Shown: positions 18,381-27,592, numbered from the stretch's first letter. The stretch: 64,000 bases of DNA from Acrocarpospora catenulata (GCF_018476525.1 NZ_JAHCST010000016.1:108060-172059), one strand, 5' to 3'. Translations and numbers: made by a program. Notes: a model not told the origin generated them from the sequence alone.

Positions 18381-19727
18381 TCAGCCACGGGTCCAGCGTT
18401 GGTTGGTGCCGCCGTGGCAGGACCAGATGTTCACCTTGGTGCCGTTGGCGGTGCCGTAGCCGGAGACGTCCAGGCACTTGTTCGCGCCGACCGCGGTGAT
18501 GCTGCCGTCGGAGTTGAACCGCCACTTCTGGTTGTTCTGGCCGTTGCAGTCCCAGATGATCACGGCCGTGCCGTCCGCCGTGCCGCCACCGTTCACGTCC
18601 AGGCACTTGTTGCCGTAGACGCGCAACTCACTGGCGCTGGTCAGGGTCCACCGCTGATTGTTCTGACCGTTGCAGTCCCAGATCTGCACCTGGGTGCCGT
18701 TGTTCTGGGAGACGCCGGTGACGTCCAGGCACCTGTTCGACCCCACACCACGGATCGCGGTCGTCTCCGACGACGGGGGAGGAGAAGGAGTCCCCGGGTC
18801 GTTCCCGAACTGTGTGAAGAACCGCCACGTCTCCCCGGGGAGATAGGTCGTGCGGCCCTTCACGTCCGGCGGTGCGTCGCGGTTGGCCCCATCCGCCGGG
18901 CTGGCGTCGTGGCCGCCGTCGAACGCGATCCACACGACCGGATACCCGGCCCGGCACCCCGAGTAGTTGGTGACGGTGTGCGTGCGGCTGTTGACCGCCG
19001 GCTCGGGCGGGTTCTGCGGGGTGCAGCCGTTGTTCCCGACGAACCTGTCGCGCAGCGATCGTCCACCGGAGATGCCGAGCACTCCGTCGCTGTTGCCGTG
19101 CGCGCCCAGGTAGGCGATAGGGCCGGTGCCGCCGCTGCACCCGCTGAGCTGCGCGCCGGAGTACACCGCGACCGCGCGGAACATGTTCGGCCGGGCACAC
19201 GCGAGTGCGTAGCTCATGGCGCCGCCGTAGCTGAAGCCCACGGCGAAGCGCTGCGAGGTGTCGACGCAGAGATTGGACTCGATCTGCCTGATCATGTCGT
19301 CGACGAAGGTCACGTCCTCGCCGCCGGCGTTGGCCCAGCCGTTGTTGAAGCCCTGCGGCGCGACGAAGATGGTGCTGTTGTTGGACAGCTGCAGGAGTCC
19401 GTAGTAGGCCCAGACGTCCCTCAGCACGGTCTGGCCTGTGGCGACGTCGGTGGCGGTGCCGCCTCTCCAGTGGAACCCGAAGATCAGCCGGTAGGGCCGG
19501 TTCCGGTCGTAGTTGCTGGGGATCCGCAGGATGTAGCTGCGGCTCTTGCCGCTGCTCTGAATCGTGTTCGTACCGTTGACCAGCGTCGGGGCCTTGCCGC
19601 ATCCGGCGGTGGGGGCAAGGGCGCTCACCGATGTGGCCACGCGGCTGTTGCCCAGCGCCGTGGGGCCGGTCGTCGAGACGAGAAGTGCCGCGACCGCGAC
19701 GACTCCGAAGAGGGATCTGTGCCTCAT
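18381..19727 (-). CDS. Secreted CE1-type esterase (feruloyl esterase-like) with CBM13
   Basis: The protein has 448 residues from the ATG at 19727 (GGGGG 7 bases upstream). A signal peptide (LFGVVAVAALLVSTTG) precedes an alpha/beta hydrolase of the CE1/PHB-depolymerase type. The serine nucleophile is S166 in GFSYGGAMS, an oxyanion region is seen at FGFHWRGG, and the His lies in FDGGHDAS. After a short Pro/Ser linker, three ricin-type repeats each carry KCLDV or RCLDV, IWDCNG or IWSCHG, and QRW or QKW. The product likely removes ferulate or similar acyl groups from xylan. It shares its upstream operator with the GH54 arabinofuranosidase, which fits joint debranching of arabinoxylan. Confidence 0.87.
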   Translation of the reverse strand: MRHRSLFGVVAVAALLVSTTGPTALGNSRVATSVSALAPTAGCGKAPTLVNGTNTIQSSGKSRSYILRIPSNYDRNRPYRLIFGFHWRGGTATDVATGQTVLRDVWAYYGLLQLSNNSTIFVAPQGFNNGWANAGGEDVTFVDDMIRQIESNLCVDTSQRFAVGFSYGGAMSYALACARPNMFRAVAVYSGAQLSGCSGGTGPIAYLGAHGNSDGVLGISGGRSLRDRFVGNNGCTPQNPPEPAVNSRTHTVTNYSGCRAGYPVVWIAFDGGHDASPADGANRDAPPDVKGRTTYLPGETWRFFTQFGNDPGTPSPPPSSETTAIRGVGSNRCLDVTGVSQNNGTQVQIWDCNGQNNQRWTLTSASELRVYGNKCLDVNGGGTADGTAVIIWDCNGQNNQKWRFNSDGSITAVGANKCLDVSGYGTANGTKVNIWSCHGGTNQRWTRG

Positions 19728-20460
19728 CACAGAACCCCCGCTGGCGGCGGAAATTCGACGCGCATGGACAGGGAAACCATCTAGTCCTCTTTCAAGGGGG
19801 TGGGAGCGTTGGTCGACCGACATGCCCTGCTATGTGGCGGGTATCGCGCTTGGCGGTCGAAACCTGGGCCAGTCCGGCCTGTACCGTCGGCCGGGGATGT
19901 TAGCGCTAACATTTCAGGAAGATGTCAAACTCCTCTCTTCCGGGCAACTGGGAGGTGGTAGCGCAGCGGAGCAAATACGAAATGACTCGAACTGTCAAGG
20001 ACCCGGTCTTTTTGACCCCGGAGCGCCCGTCTGGACGACTCGTTCACCGCGCTTCTGACCAGGGAAGCCTTTATGACCACCGCTAATGCACCGTGATGAA
20101 ATTTTCGACGAAGATCGTCTGTCTGCCCGGCGGCCAAGTCATCGGGTCATTTCACTCTGTGATCTTGCCAAAGCCGGCGAGATCTCTTCCGGAGAACCGT
20201 CCCCGCCACCCAACATGCGGTCGCGGGCGGAGACCCCATCCACCCGGCGGGGCCGGAGGTCATGGCCGCTCCGTTCCTGGGTACGCGTCGAGGCCGACGC
20301 CCGGATCACCTTTCTCACCTGCGTGCGCCAGGCCCAGCAACACCTGGGTCTTTGGTCCCGAAAGGATCGTCTTTCGTACTCACCGCCGCCGGTGGACCCG
20401 AAGGACCCGCGGCGGACGCGTATCCGCGGCTGCCGTGGGAGACCGACACGGGCGAACGCC
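19728..20460. other. Long non-coding gap upstream of CE1 and downstream of the sensor kinase
   Basis: A 733-base stretch holding the operator at 19898-19911 and a lower-GC segment at about 19895-20160. A weak hairpin (CCCAG at 20333, CTGGG at 20344) lies near the 3' side. Open frames here show no family features and I do not call any. A small RNA or remnant gene cannot be excluded. Confidence 0.4.
19898..19911. promoter_or_regulatory. LacI-family-type operator upstream of the CE1 esterase
   Basis: TGTTAGCGCTAACA is identical over all 14 bases to the site at 4800-4813, and both are followed by ATTTC. It is about 170 bases from the esterase start. Confidence 0.75.
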
Positions 20461-21582
20461 TCACCCGTTGGCGTACGTCCGCAGTGGCAGTCGTATCCGG
20501 AACGTGGTCCCCTCGCCTGGGGCGGAGCGGGCGGAGACGTCGCCGCCGTGTGCGGTCACCACCGCCTGGACGATGGACAGCCCGAGACCGGCTCCGCCGC
20601 GGCGCGGACCGTCGTCGCGGCTGTGGTCGACGCGGTAGAAGCGCTGGAAGACCAGCGACGTGTGTTCCTCCGGCATCCCGGGCCCCTGATCGGCGACCTC
20701 GATCAGTGCCCGGTCGCCTTCGACGCCGACTCGTACGGCGGCCGGTGTGCCTTCCGGGGTGTGGTGGACGACGTTGGTCAGGAGGTTGTTCATCACCTGG
20801 CGGAGCCTGGCGGGATCGCCGGTCACCCAGACGGGGCCGTGGTGGTCCAGCGACAGGGGACGGTCTGGGTCGATGGCAAGGGTGTCGGCCACGGCGTCGG
20901 CGGCCAGCTCGGTGAGCTCGACGGGCGCCTGGTCCAGCGGGCGGCCTTGGTCGAGGCGGGCGAGGAGCAGCATCTCCTCCACCAGCGAGCCCATCCTGGC
21001 GGCCTCCGCCTCGATTCTGAGCATCACCTTCTCCAGGTCGTTCTGGCGGGTGGCGGCGCCGCGCCGGAACAGCTCGGCATAGCCGCGGATGGTGGCGACA
21101 GGCGTGCGCAGTTCGTGGGAGGCGTCGGCGACGAATCGGCGCAGCCGGTCCTGCGAGGCCTCGCGCTCGCGGAAGGCGCCCTCGATCTGGCCGAGCATCG
21201 CGTTGAGCGCGGTCCCCAGCCGGCCCACCTCCGTGCCGGGAGGTCCGGTCGCGACGCGCCGCCCGAGGTCGCCGTCGCCGATGGCGGCCGCGGTCTCGAC
21301 GATGCGGTCGAGCGGGCGCAGTCCACGACGGATCAAGTGTGCGGCCAGCAGGGTGAGGGCCGCCAGCCCGAAGCCGGACGTGCCGATGAGCACGAACGCG
21401 ACACGTTCCGCCAGCTCGTCGGAGGCGGCCAGCAGCTGTTGCGGAGTGGTCAATGACAACAGACGGGAGCTGCCGGGTCCGCGCCAGTCCTGGATGGCGC
21501 CGAAGGTCGCTCCTGCGGCGAGGGTGAGCGCGAGTGCCAGCAGGCCGACGACCGTCGCGACCAGGCGGGCTCGAAGTGACAT
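20461..21582 (-). CDS. Two-component sensor histidine kinase
   Basis: The protein has 373 residues from the ATG at 21582, which overlaps the response-regulator stop as TGATG. Two transmembrane segments (about 7-28 and 62-85) flank a short external loop of about 35 residues. A HAMP domain (RPLDRIVETAAAIGDGDL), the H-box SHELRTP, the N-box NNLLTNVVHH, and the G-boxes DQGPGMP and GAGLGLS follow. All catalytic motifs are intact. The tiny sensor loop suggests sensing within or near the membrane. It pairs with the regulator upstream; the divergent MMPL transporter is a likely target. Confidence 0.92.
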   Translation of the reverse strand: MSLRARLVATVVGLLALALTLAAGATFGAIQDWRGPGSSRLLSLTTPQQLLAASDELAERVAFVLIGTSGFGLAALTLLAAHLIRRGLRPLDRIVETAAAIGDGDLGRRVATGPPGTEVGRLGTALNAMLGQIEGAFREREASQDRLRRFVADASHELRTPVATIRGYAELFRRGAATRQNDLEKVMLRIEAEAARMGSLVEEMLLLARLDQGRPLDQAPVELTELAADAVADTLAIDPDRPLSLDHHGPVWVTGDPARLRQVMNNLLTNVVHHTPEGTPAAVRVGVEGDRALIEVADQGPGMPEEHTSLVFQRFYRVDHSRDDGPRRGGAGLGLSIVQAVVTAHGGDVSARSAPGEGTTFRIRLPLRTYANG

Positions 21583-22268
21583 CAGGCTTGCCTGCGCAGA
21601 CGCAGGACGTAGCCGACGCGGGGCACGGTGTGGATGAGGGGCGGGTCCACGGCATCCACCTTGCGGCGCAGGTAACTGATGTACGTCTGCACGACGCCGT
21701 CGTTGCCGCCGAAGTCGTACTCCCAGACGTGGTCCAGGATCTGTCTCTTGGTCACGACCCGCCCGGCGTTGGCCACCAGGAAACGTAGCAGCTTGAACTC
21801 GGTCGGGGTCAGGTCGAGCAGGACACCGTCGCGGCGAACCTCGTAGGCGTTCTCGTCTACGACCAGGTCCTCGAAGCTGAGCAGGCCGTTTTCCACCTCC
21901 CCACGCTTGGTACGGCGCAGCACCGCGCGAATCCGGGCGATCAGCTCCTCCAGGCTGAACGGCTTGGTCACGTAGTCGTCGCCGCCGACCGTCAATCCGC
22001 CGATCTTGTCCTCGGTGGCGTCCCGCGCGGTGAGGAACACCACGGGGATCTCCGCCCCCGTGGCGCGGATCCTGCGGCACACCTCGGTCCCCAGCACATC
22101 GGGCAACATGACGTCCAGGACGATCAGTTCAGGTCTGAAGGAGTCGGTCATGGCCACGGCCGCCGCACCCGTGGCGGCCGTCGCGGTTTCGAAGCCTTCG
22201 TATTTCAGTGCGGTCGAGACGAGGTCGGCGAGGTAGGGTTCGTCGTCCACGACAAGGATGCGGCTCAC
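21582..22268 (-). CDS. OmpR/PhoB-type response regulator
   Basis: The protein has 228 residues from the GTG at 22268. The receiver domain has the acidic pair DDE at 8-10, the phosphoacceptor Asp in IVLDVMLP, the conserved Thr in FLTARD and Lys in TKPFS. The C-terminal winged helix has the typical LTPTEFKLLRFL and GYVLRLR ends. The GTG is chosen because the family begins with RILVVDDE. It is cotranscribed with the kinase and divergent from the MMPL gene about 110 bases away. Confidence 0.93.
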   Translation of the reverse strand: MSRILVVDDEPYLADLVSTALKYEGFETATAATGAAAVAMTDSFRPELIVLDVMLPDVLGTEVCRRIRATGAEIPVVFLTARDATEDKIGGLTVGGDDYVTKPFSLEELIARIRAVLRRTKRGEVENGLLSFEDLVVDENAYEVRRDGVLLDLTPTEFKLLRFLVANAGRVVTKRQILDHVWEYDFGGNDGVVQTYISYLRRKVDAVDPPLIHTVPRVGYVLRLRRQA

Positions 22269-22379
22269 ACGTTCAGTCTCACCCGGCGGGCGGGCGGCGT
22301 CCCACGGAGATCCATGATTCACAGAAGCGTCTAAGAACGCCCGCACGGCCAGTGAAGATCATTTTGCTGCACTGGGGTC

Positions 22380-24545
22380 ATGGAGAGACTCTCGGCCTTT
22401 GTCCTGCGACGTAAGGGACTGGTCACGCTGCTCGCCGTCCTGGCGTTCTTCGTCGGCATGGGAGCGACCCCGATCGCGATCCAACGTCTGTCCGAGGTGT
22501 ACGCCCACCCGGGCATGCCTGCCTTCGACGCCAACCAGGAAATCGTCAGGATCTATGGCAACGGCGGCTATCAGCGGCCGTTCGTGCCGGTCGTGGTGCT
22601 GCCCGATGGACAGCGTGCCGACGCGAGCAAGGAGGCGCTCGGGCGGGCCTTCGCCGCCGTGGCGTCCAAGCTGCCTCAGTCCCGCGTCGTGTCCTACGCC
22701 GACACCGGCGATCCCCGGCTGGTCGGCGGCGACGGCCGGACCACGTTCGGCCTGGTGTTCCCCGGAACCTACTCCGACGGCAGCCCGCCCGGTGGCGGCC
22801 TCGGCGAGACACCCGACCAGAGCCCGGTCATCATCGAGGCGATGACCCCGCACCTGCCGCCCGGCAGCATGATCCACGTAACGGGCCTGGACACCCTGGC
22901 TCCCAGCGTGGACGCGGGCGGTGTCGACGTGCCCGCCAAGATCGGTATCGGCGTTCTGGCCGCGGTGCTCGTGCTGTTCCTGGTGTTCCGCTCGATGCTC
23001 GCGCTGGTCCCGATCCTCGTCGCCGTCTTGTCGATCTTCGCGTCGTTCATCGTGATCCTGCTGCTCGCGCTGGTCATGACCGTGCACGATGTGGCGCTGA
23101 CCACCATGCCGCTGCTCGGTCTCGGCATCGCGGTCGACTACTCGTTGTTGCTGGTCGCCCGATGGCGAGAGGAGCAGGCCAATGGCTTCCGCGGTGACGA
23201 GGCGGTGCATCGCGCCATGGCGGGAGCGGGCCGCGCGGTGCTGTTCAGCGGTGTCGCGGTCGCCATCGGGCTGGTGACCATGGTGGTGCTGCCAGTGCCG
23301 TTCCTGCGGAGCCTGGGCATCGCCGGCATGATTATCGCCACGATGAGCGTGGCCGCGACGCTGACCGTCCTACCGGTCCTGCTGGCCCTCGCCGGCCGGC
23401 GGCTCGACCGCCGCGCCGCGACCGGCAAGCGGTTCGCCCGCGAAGCGGACGCCGGCCGGGCCTGGTCGGCCTGGGCTCGCGGTGTCGTACGGCTGCGCCG
23501 GCCCGCCGCGCTGGTCTCCGGCGGCCTGCTGGTGGCACTGTCGCTGACCGCTCTCGGGGTCAACCTGGGCCTGCCGGAGAGCCGCCACCTCAAGACGACG
23601 GGCCCCGGCCACGACGGGCTGGTCGCGCTCACCAGTGCGGGCATCCCGACCGGTGTGATCACGCCGATCGACACCCTGGTCACCGGCGATCCGGCCACGG
23701 CGATCCGGCAGATCAAGCAGGTGGAAGGGGTGGCGACCGTGCTCGCGCCGGAATCGGCCGGCTGGCGGCGTCAGGGGTCGGCGGTCGTCTCGGTGCTGCC
23801 GGTCGCCGAGAACGGCACCCCGGCCGGCGAGGCCACCGTCACCAGGATCCGCGAGGCCGTGCCGGACAACGTCCGGGTCGGCGGCAACGCGGCGCAGAGC
23901 ATGGACTTCCAGTCCCACACCTACGGGGCGTTCCCCTGGATGCTGGCGCTGATCGGGCTGGTCACGTTCGTCATGCTGACACGGGCGTTCCGCTCGCTGC
24001 TCCTGCCGCTCAAGGCGATCGTGCTCAACCTGCTGTCGCTCGGCGCGGTGATCGGCGCGATGGTGCTGCTGTGGCAGTTCGGCTGGGGAACCAAGGAACT
24101 CCTCGACATTCAGCCCACCGGCTCGATCGGCGAGTTCGTGCCGCTCACGATCTTCGCCTTCCTGTACGGGCTCAGCATGGACTACGAAGTGTTCATCCTG
24201 GCCCGCATGCGTGAGGAGTACGACAGGACCGGCAACACCCACCAGGCGGTCATCGAAGGCGTCGGGCGTACCGGCCGGCTGGTCACCTCGGCGGCACTGA
24301 TCCTGTTCATCTCCTTCGCGGCTCTGGCCATGACCCCGGAACTCGACGTCAAGGTCTTCGCCAGCGGCCTCGCCCTGGGCATCCTGCTGGACGCCACGCT
24401 CATCCGCGGTGTGCTCGTCCCCGCGGTGGTGGCGATGATGGGCCGCTGGAACTGGTGGCTACCGGATTGGGCCGCCCGGCTCCTGCGGGTGCACCCCTCC
24501 CCGATGAAGGACGAGACGTCGGATCGCGTCCCCGCCCACGTCTGA
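22380..24545 (+). CDS. MMPL/RND-family membrane transporter
   Basis: The 721-residue protein has the twofold RND-like layout: a first transmembrane helix, an external domain (about 40-180), helices 2-6 with GLGIAVDYSLLL, a long cytoplasmic segment, then helix 7, a second external domain and helices 8-12 with YGLSMDYEVFIL. The paired Asp-Tyr motifs in the membrane are the proton-relay positions of MmpL proteins. It probably exports a lipid or hydrophobic compound, and is likely controlled by the divergent two-component system. Confidence 0.9.
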   Translation: MERLSAFVLRRKGLVTLLAVLAFFVGMGATPIAIQRLSEVYAHPGMPAFDANQEIVRIYGNGGYQRPFVPVVVLPDGQRADASKEALGRAFAAVASKLPQSRVVSYADTGDPRLVGGDGRTTFGLVFPGTYSDGSPPGGGLGETPDQSPVIIEAMTPHLPPGSMIHVTGLDTLAPSVDAGGVDVPAKIGIGVLAAVLVLFLVFRSMLALVPILVAVLSIFASFIVILLLALVMTVHDVALTTMPLLGLGIAVDYSLLLVARWREEQANGFRGDEAVHRAMAGAGRAVLFSGVAVAIGLVTMVVLPVPFLRSLGIAGMIIATMSVAATLTVLPVLLALAGRRLDRRAATGKRFAREADAGRAWSAWARGVVRLRRPAALVSGGLLVALSLTALGVNLGLPESRHLKTTGPGHDGLVALTSAGIPTGVITPIDTLVTGDPATAIRQIKQVEGVATVLAPESAGWRRQGSAVVSVLPVAENGTPAGEATVTRIREAVPDNVRVGGNAAQSMDFQSHTYGAFPWMLALIGLVTFVMLTRAFRSLLLPLKAIVLNLLSLGAVIGAMVLLWQFGWGTKELLDIQPTGSIGEFVPLTIFAFLYGLSMDYEVFILARMREEYDRTGNTHQAVIEGVGRTGRLVTSAALILFISFAALAMTPELDVKVFASGLALGILLDATLIRGVLVPAVVAMMGRWNWWLPDWAARLLRVHPSPMKDETSDRVPAHV

Positions 24546-24550
24546 ACACG

Positions 24551-24583
24551 AAACGGCCACCGTCGCGGATCCGGTGGCCGTTT
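24551..24583 (+). terminator. Rho-independent terminator of the MMPL gene
   Basis: A 12-bp perfect stem (AAACGGCCACCG with CGGTGGCCGTTT) with a 9-base loop ends in TTTT, 6 bases after the stop codon. Confidence 0.85.
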
Positions 24584-24699
24584 TCGTGCCGGGTTCAGAC
24601 TGAGGTGAGCACCGCGGCGGAGTCGAAGCCACCAGAGCCGCGCTCCCCGCGCCGAATACGGCGGCTGATGTGCCCCGCGCCAGTCGCGGCCGCCGAGGG

Positions 24700-25207
24700 C
24701 AAGACGGAAGGCCTCGACACCTGACACGGACTGCCTCTGTGCCCGGTAGGGCTTGGTGTCCACCTCGGCAACGAACCACGGCGCTTCCTCGCGGAACGGC
24801 TCGTCATCCAGCGTGGTGCCGGTCGCCTCTCCGAATCTTCGGTCCAGCAGTCCACCGTCGCCCTCAAGTCCTCCGGCAGCAGTCAGAGCCGCCGCATATC
24901 CCTCGGCTGCCGCGCGGCCGAGAGTAAACCAGTGCGCCGTCAGATCGGTGGTGTATCGGCCGACGAGCCCGACGGATCGCGTTACCGATGTGGCTAGGGC
25001 GTTTCGGATCTGCTTATCGTCGAAGCCAAGGGCAACGGCTGTGGCGGCAGCTGCACCGATGGGGGCGGCGAGAATTGTTGGCCATACCCCGCTGTAGGCG
25101 CGGTGCGCTCCGTCGATTGCCGTGCCCAGGGCGATCGACGCCTGATCACCACAACAGTGGTGTCCGCCAAACCGGAGCAAGCTCAGACCGACGGTAGCCT
25201 CGGCCAT
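24700..25207 (-). pseudogene. Internal fragment of a MmgE/PrpD-family protein
   Basis: About 168 residues resemble the MmgE/PrpD family (2-methylcitrate dehydratase and relatives): RAYSGVWPTILAAPIGAAAA, ALGFDDKQIRNALA and HWFTLGRAAAEGYAAA. A whole family member has about 450-500 residues. Both ends are missing: similarity begins inside the fold and fades near 24700, after which the frame reads unrelated Arg-rich sequence antisense to the MMPL end. It is a dead remnant. Confidence 0.7.
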
Positions 25208-25308
25208 TTGCGGCCATGACCCACCAGTCTCTTATGGCGGCGGCAGTACCGGTTGTGCTGTGCGCGAAGATGCCGCGACGGCGGCGCGGTGGCTGTTTAT
25301 GGTGAGGC

Positions 25309-25644
25309 ATGGCCTCCTCTGTTACGCCGCTGCGGCGGGTGAGCGATCGAAGCGAGCCGGAGCCCGCGCATGAGCCGCTGTGGCGGGAGGCGCTCGGTGA
25401 GTGCCTGCGGGGGATCCGCCACGAGCGTGGTGAGAAGCTGGCGGAGACGGCGCGGCGCGCCGGGGTCTCGCCGCAGTACCTCTCCGAGATGGAACGGGGC
25501 GTCAAAGAGCCGTCGAGCGAGATGATCGCCGCGGTCGCCGGGGCACTGGAGGTCACTTTGGTCGATCTGACCTCCGCCGTGACCGAGAACCTGCGGGCGG
25601 CGCAGGGTGGCCCGTCGGCGGGGGCCACGCTGCTGGCCGCCTAG
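25309..25644 (+). CDS. XRE-family regulator, PopR/ClgR-like
   Basis: The 111-residue protein has a single Cro/C1-type helix-turn-helix at about 30-85 (LAETARRAGVSPQYLSEMERG, then KEPSSEMIAAVAGAL). This matches the ClgR/PopR group, which controls clpP genes in actinobacteria. It ends in TLLAA; terminal alanines of this kind mark PopR and ClgR for degradation by ClpP, making a feedback loop. It is convergent with a two-gene clpP operon 43 bases away, and a palindrome at 26946-26964 ahead of that operon is the likely binding site. Confidence 0.82.
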   Translation: MASSVTPLRRVSDRSEPEPAHEPLWREALGECLRGIRHERGEKLAETARRAGVSPQYLSEMERGVKEPSSEMIAAVAGALEVTLVDLTSAVTENLRAAQGGPSAGATLLAA

Positions 25645-25686
25645 CGTGGCCCGGCGGCCCCGGAGTCCGCAGCGCGCTCCCTGCGA

Positions 25687-26283
25687 TCAGGTGCGCGAGT
25701 GCTCCTCGATGATCTGGTCGAGGAGCCCGTATTCCATCGCCGCCGTCGCGGTGAACACCCGGTCGCGGTCGGTGTCGGCGCGCAGCGTCTCGACGGTCTG
25801 GCCCGTGTGACGCGACAGGATGCGCTCGATGTCGGCCCGGACCCGCACGACCTCGTCGGCCTGCAGGATGAGGTCGGGGATCGCGCCGCGCCCCTGAGCG
25901 GCCGGCTGGTGCAGGACCACCCGTGCGTGGGGCAGGGCGGCCCGTTTCCCCTCGGCGCCCGCCGCGAGAAGCACCGCGCCCACCGCGATGGCCTGGCCGA
26001 CGCAGGTCGTGGCGACCTTCGGGCGGATGTAGCGCATCGTGTCGTAGATCGCGAGCATCGCGCTCGGGTCGCCGCCTTCGCAGTTGATGTAGAACTGGAT
26101 ATCGGCGTCGGGATTGTCGGACTCCAGGAAAATCAACTGCGCGATGAGCGCGTTCGCGACACCCGCGTCGATCGCCGTGCCCAGATAGACGATTCGCTCG
26201 GTGAGCAGATGTGAATAAACGTCGAGAATACGCTCGCCACGCGAATTGCGGGCAATGACGTTGGGGATCGTGTATGTGCTCAT
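25687..26283 (-). CDS. ClpP-family protein with Ala in place of the catalytic Ser (ClpR-like)
   Basis: The 198-residue protein has the full ClpP fold (YINCEGGDPSAMLAIYDTM). The nucleophile motif that normally reads GQAASMGA reads GQAIAVGA, so the serine position is A100, coded by GCG. The His (H125 in VVLHQP) and Asp (D174 in TDRDR) are kept. It should therefore be unable to cleave peptides by itself but could assemble with the active subunit encoded just upstream, like ClpR subunits of cyanobacteria and plastids. Its ATG overlaps the stop of the upstream clpP gene (ATGA). Confidence 0.88.
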   Translation of the reverse strand: MSTYTIPNVIARNSRGERILDVYSHLLTERIVYLGTAIDAGVANALIAQLIFLESDNPDADIQFYINCEGGDPSAMLAIYDTMRYIRPKVATTCVGQAIAVGAVLLAAGAEGKRAALPHARVVLHQPAAQGRGAIPDLILQADEVVRVRADIERILSRHTGQTVETLRADTDRDRVFTATAAMEYGLLDQIIEEHSRT

Positions 26284-26906
26284 CGGGCCGCTCCTTCGGT
26301 GACGCCGAAACCGAGCCGATGGTGGGCGAGCGGCGCGATCTCGCCGAAATCGCTGACGATCGAATCGATGAAGCCGTAGTCGAGCGCCTCCTGCGCTGTG
26401 TACCAGCGGTCATGCAGGGAGTCGTCGAAAATGCGCTCCACGGGCTGGCCGGTGTCCTCGGCGATGAGGCCGAGCACCGTGTCGCGTGTGTGGCGCAGGT
26501 CGCTGGCCTGTAGTTCGATGTCGACGGCGGTGCCGCCGATCCCGGCTGACCCCTGGTGCATCAGCACCCGCGCATGGGGCAGGGCGCGGCGTTTGCCCCG
26601 GGCGCCCGAGGAGAGCAGGAACTGGCCGGCGCTGTAAGCGATGCCCAGCACCAGCGTCGACACATCACACGGAATCAGCCGCATGACGTCACGGATCGCC
26701 AGCATCGACGGAACGGAACCACCCGGGGAATGAATCCACAATGCGATGTCAGCCGAGGAATCCTGCGTGGCGAGGGTTATCAGCTGCGTGGTCAGAAGTG
26801 TGCCGTTGTCGTCGTCGAGAGGTCCGTCGAGAACGAGCGTTCGCTGCTCGTAAAGCCGACGCCGCAGATGCACGTCGAACAGAGGGGCTTTCGATTCTTC
26901 GCTCAT
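26280..26906 (-). CDS. clpP: ATP-dependent Clp protease proteolytic subunit
   Basis: The 208-residue protein has a complete triad: S92 in IAYSAGQ, H117 in VLMHQG and D166 in LHDRWYT. IHSPGGSVPSMLAI is the oxyanion strand region. It is the first gene of a two-gene clpP operon and is coupled to a catalytically degenerate partner. The pair resembles the clpP3-clpP4 type of Streptomyces in being beside a PopR-like regulator. A 19-bp palindrome lies 40-58 bases upstream of its start. Confidence 0.9.
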   Translation of the reverse strand: MSEESKAPLFDVHLRRRLYEQRTLVLDGPLDDDNGTLLTTQLITLATQDSSADIALWIHSPGGSVPSMLAIRDVMRLIPCDVSTLVLGIAYSAGQFLLSSGARGKRRALPHARVLMHQGSAGIGGTAVDIELQASDLRHTRDTVLGLIAEDTGQPVERIFDDSLHDRWYTAQEALDYGFIDSIVSDFGEIAPLAHHRLGFGVTEGAAR

Positions 26907-26945
26907 GCGTCCATCATGTGAGGCCGCCCAGTGCGATATCGACCC

Positions 26946-26964
26946 GATCCGCCTGCGGCGGATC
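26946..26964. promoter_or_regulatory. Candidate PopR/ClgR operator ahead of the clpP pair
   Basis: GATCCGCC-TGC-GGCGGATC is a perfect 8-3-8 palindrome 40-58 bases upstream of the first clpP start. The architecture and the inner GCC-N3-GGC match the 8-3-8 site I recall for Streptomyces PopR (TGTCTGCC-N3-GGCAGACA), with different outer bases. Confidence 0.65.
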
Positions 26965-26982
26965 CGCTCAGAGCAGCGTGGC

Positions 26983-27592
26983 CTATTTTAAACGGGTGAG
27001 TAATCGCTGACGACGTGCAGCGGCGGCTCGTCCTGTCCGTGGCCGCCGGTAAGCTGCGGCGATCTGGGGCTCGGTCAACCAGTCTTTGGCTGACCCAACA
27101 CGTACCGGCCAACGCAGCACGCCCTTGGCGGTCGGGTCAACCACGGTGTGCGGAATGTTCGCCGAAGGTGCGATCGCCACCAACATGATGTCGTAGCTCG
27201 GGTTGCTCGCGCTTTCCAGCGGTTTGACGTCGAACAGCGGCATGGGGTGGACGCGAGAACCGATCGCGGCGGTGATCTCCCGCTTCTTCTGATCACTGAT
27301 GTCCCACGTCCATCAGCCTGGAGGGCACCCCCTTGGTGTCGGCGATGCCGTACACGATGAGGCCGCCGAGGTGATTTGCGTACGTGGCCGCGTCGATGGC
27401 GATGTCGGTGGTATCGGCCTTCCCCGCATACTCGGGGGTCGAGATTGGCACATTGTCGTATTCAACTGTGTCGTATTCGCCTGAACTTCTCGGTGCGGCA
27501 CGGTCAGTCTTGACGGTTTGGTCACAAAGGGCTCGCTGGATCGGGGTAATGGCTGGAATGGCAGGCATGCCCCTGCCTCGCCGCCGCGCCAC
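26983..27592 (-). pseudogene. Frameshifted AlbA_2/Schlafen-type ATP-binding domain protein
   Basis: Two minus-strand frames form one protein. The upstream half (27592-27293) contains KADTTDIAIDAATYANHLGG and LIVYGIADTKGVPSRLMDV. The downstream half (from about 27290 to 26983) continues DISDQKKREITAAIGSRVHP and ends after VLRWPVRVGSAKDWLTEPQI. The join needs one base fewer in a GGG run at about 27303-27306. Family members of this type accompany mobile elements in actinomycetes. A real mutation or a sequencing error in the G run are both possible. Confidence 0.65.

Noticed and set aside
19925..20460. Several open frames in the gap upstream of CE1
   Set aside because: No ribosome site, no domain-like composition, and overlap with the kinase antisense.
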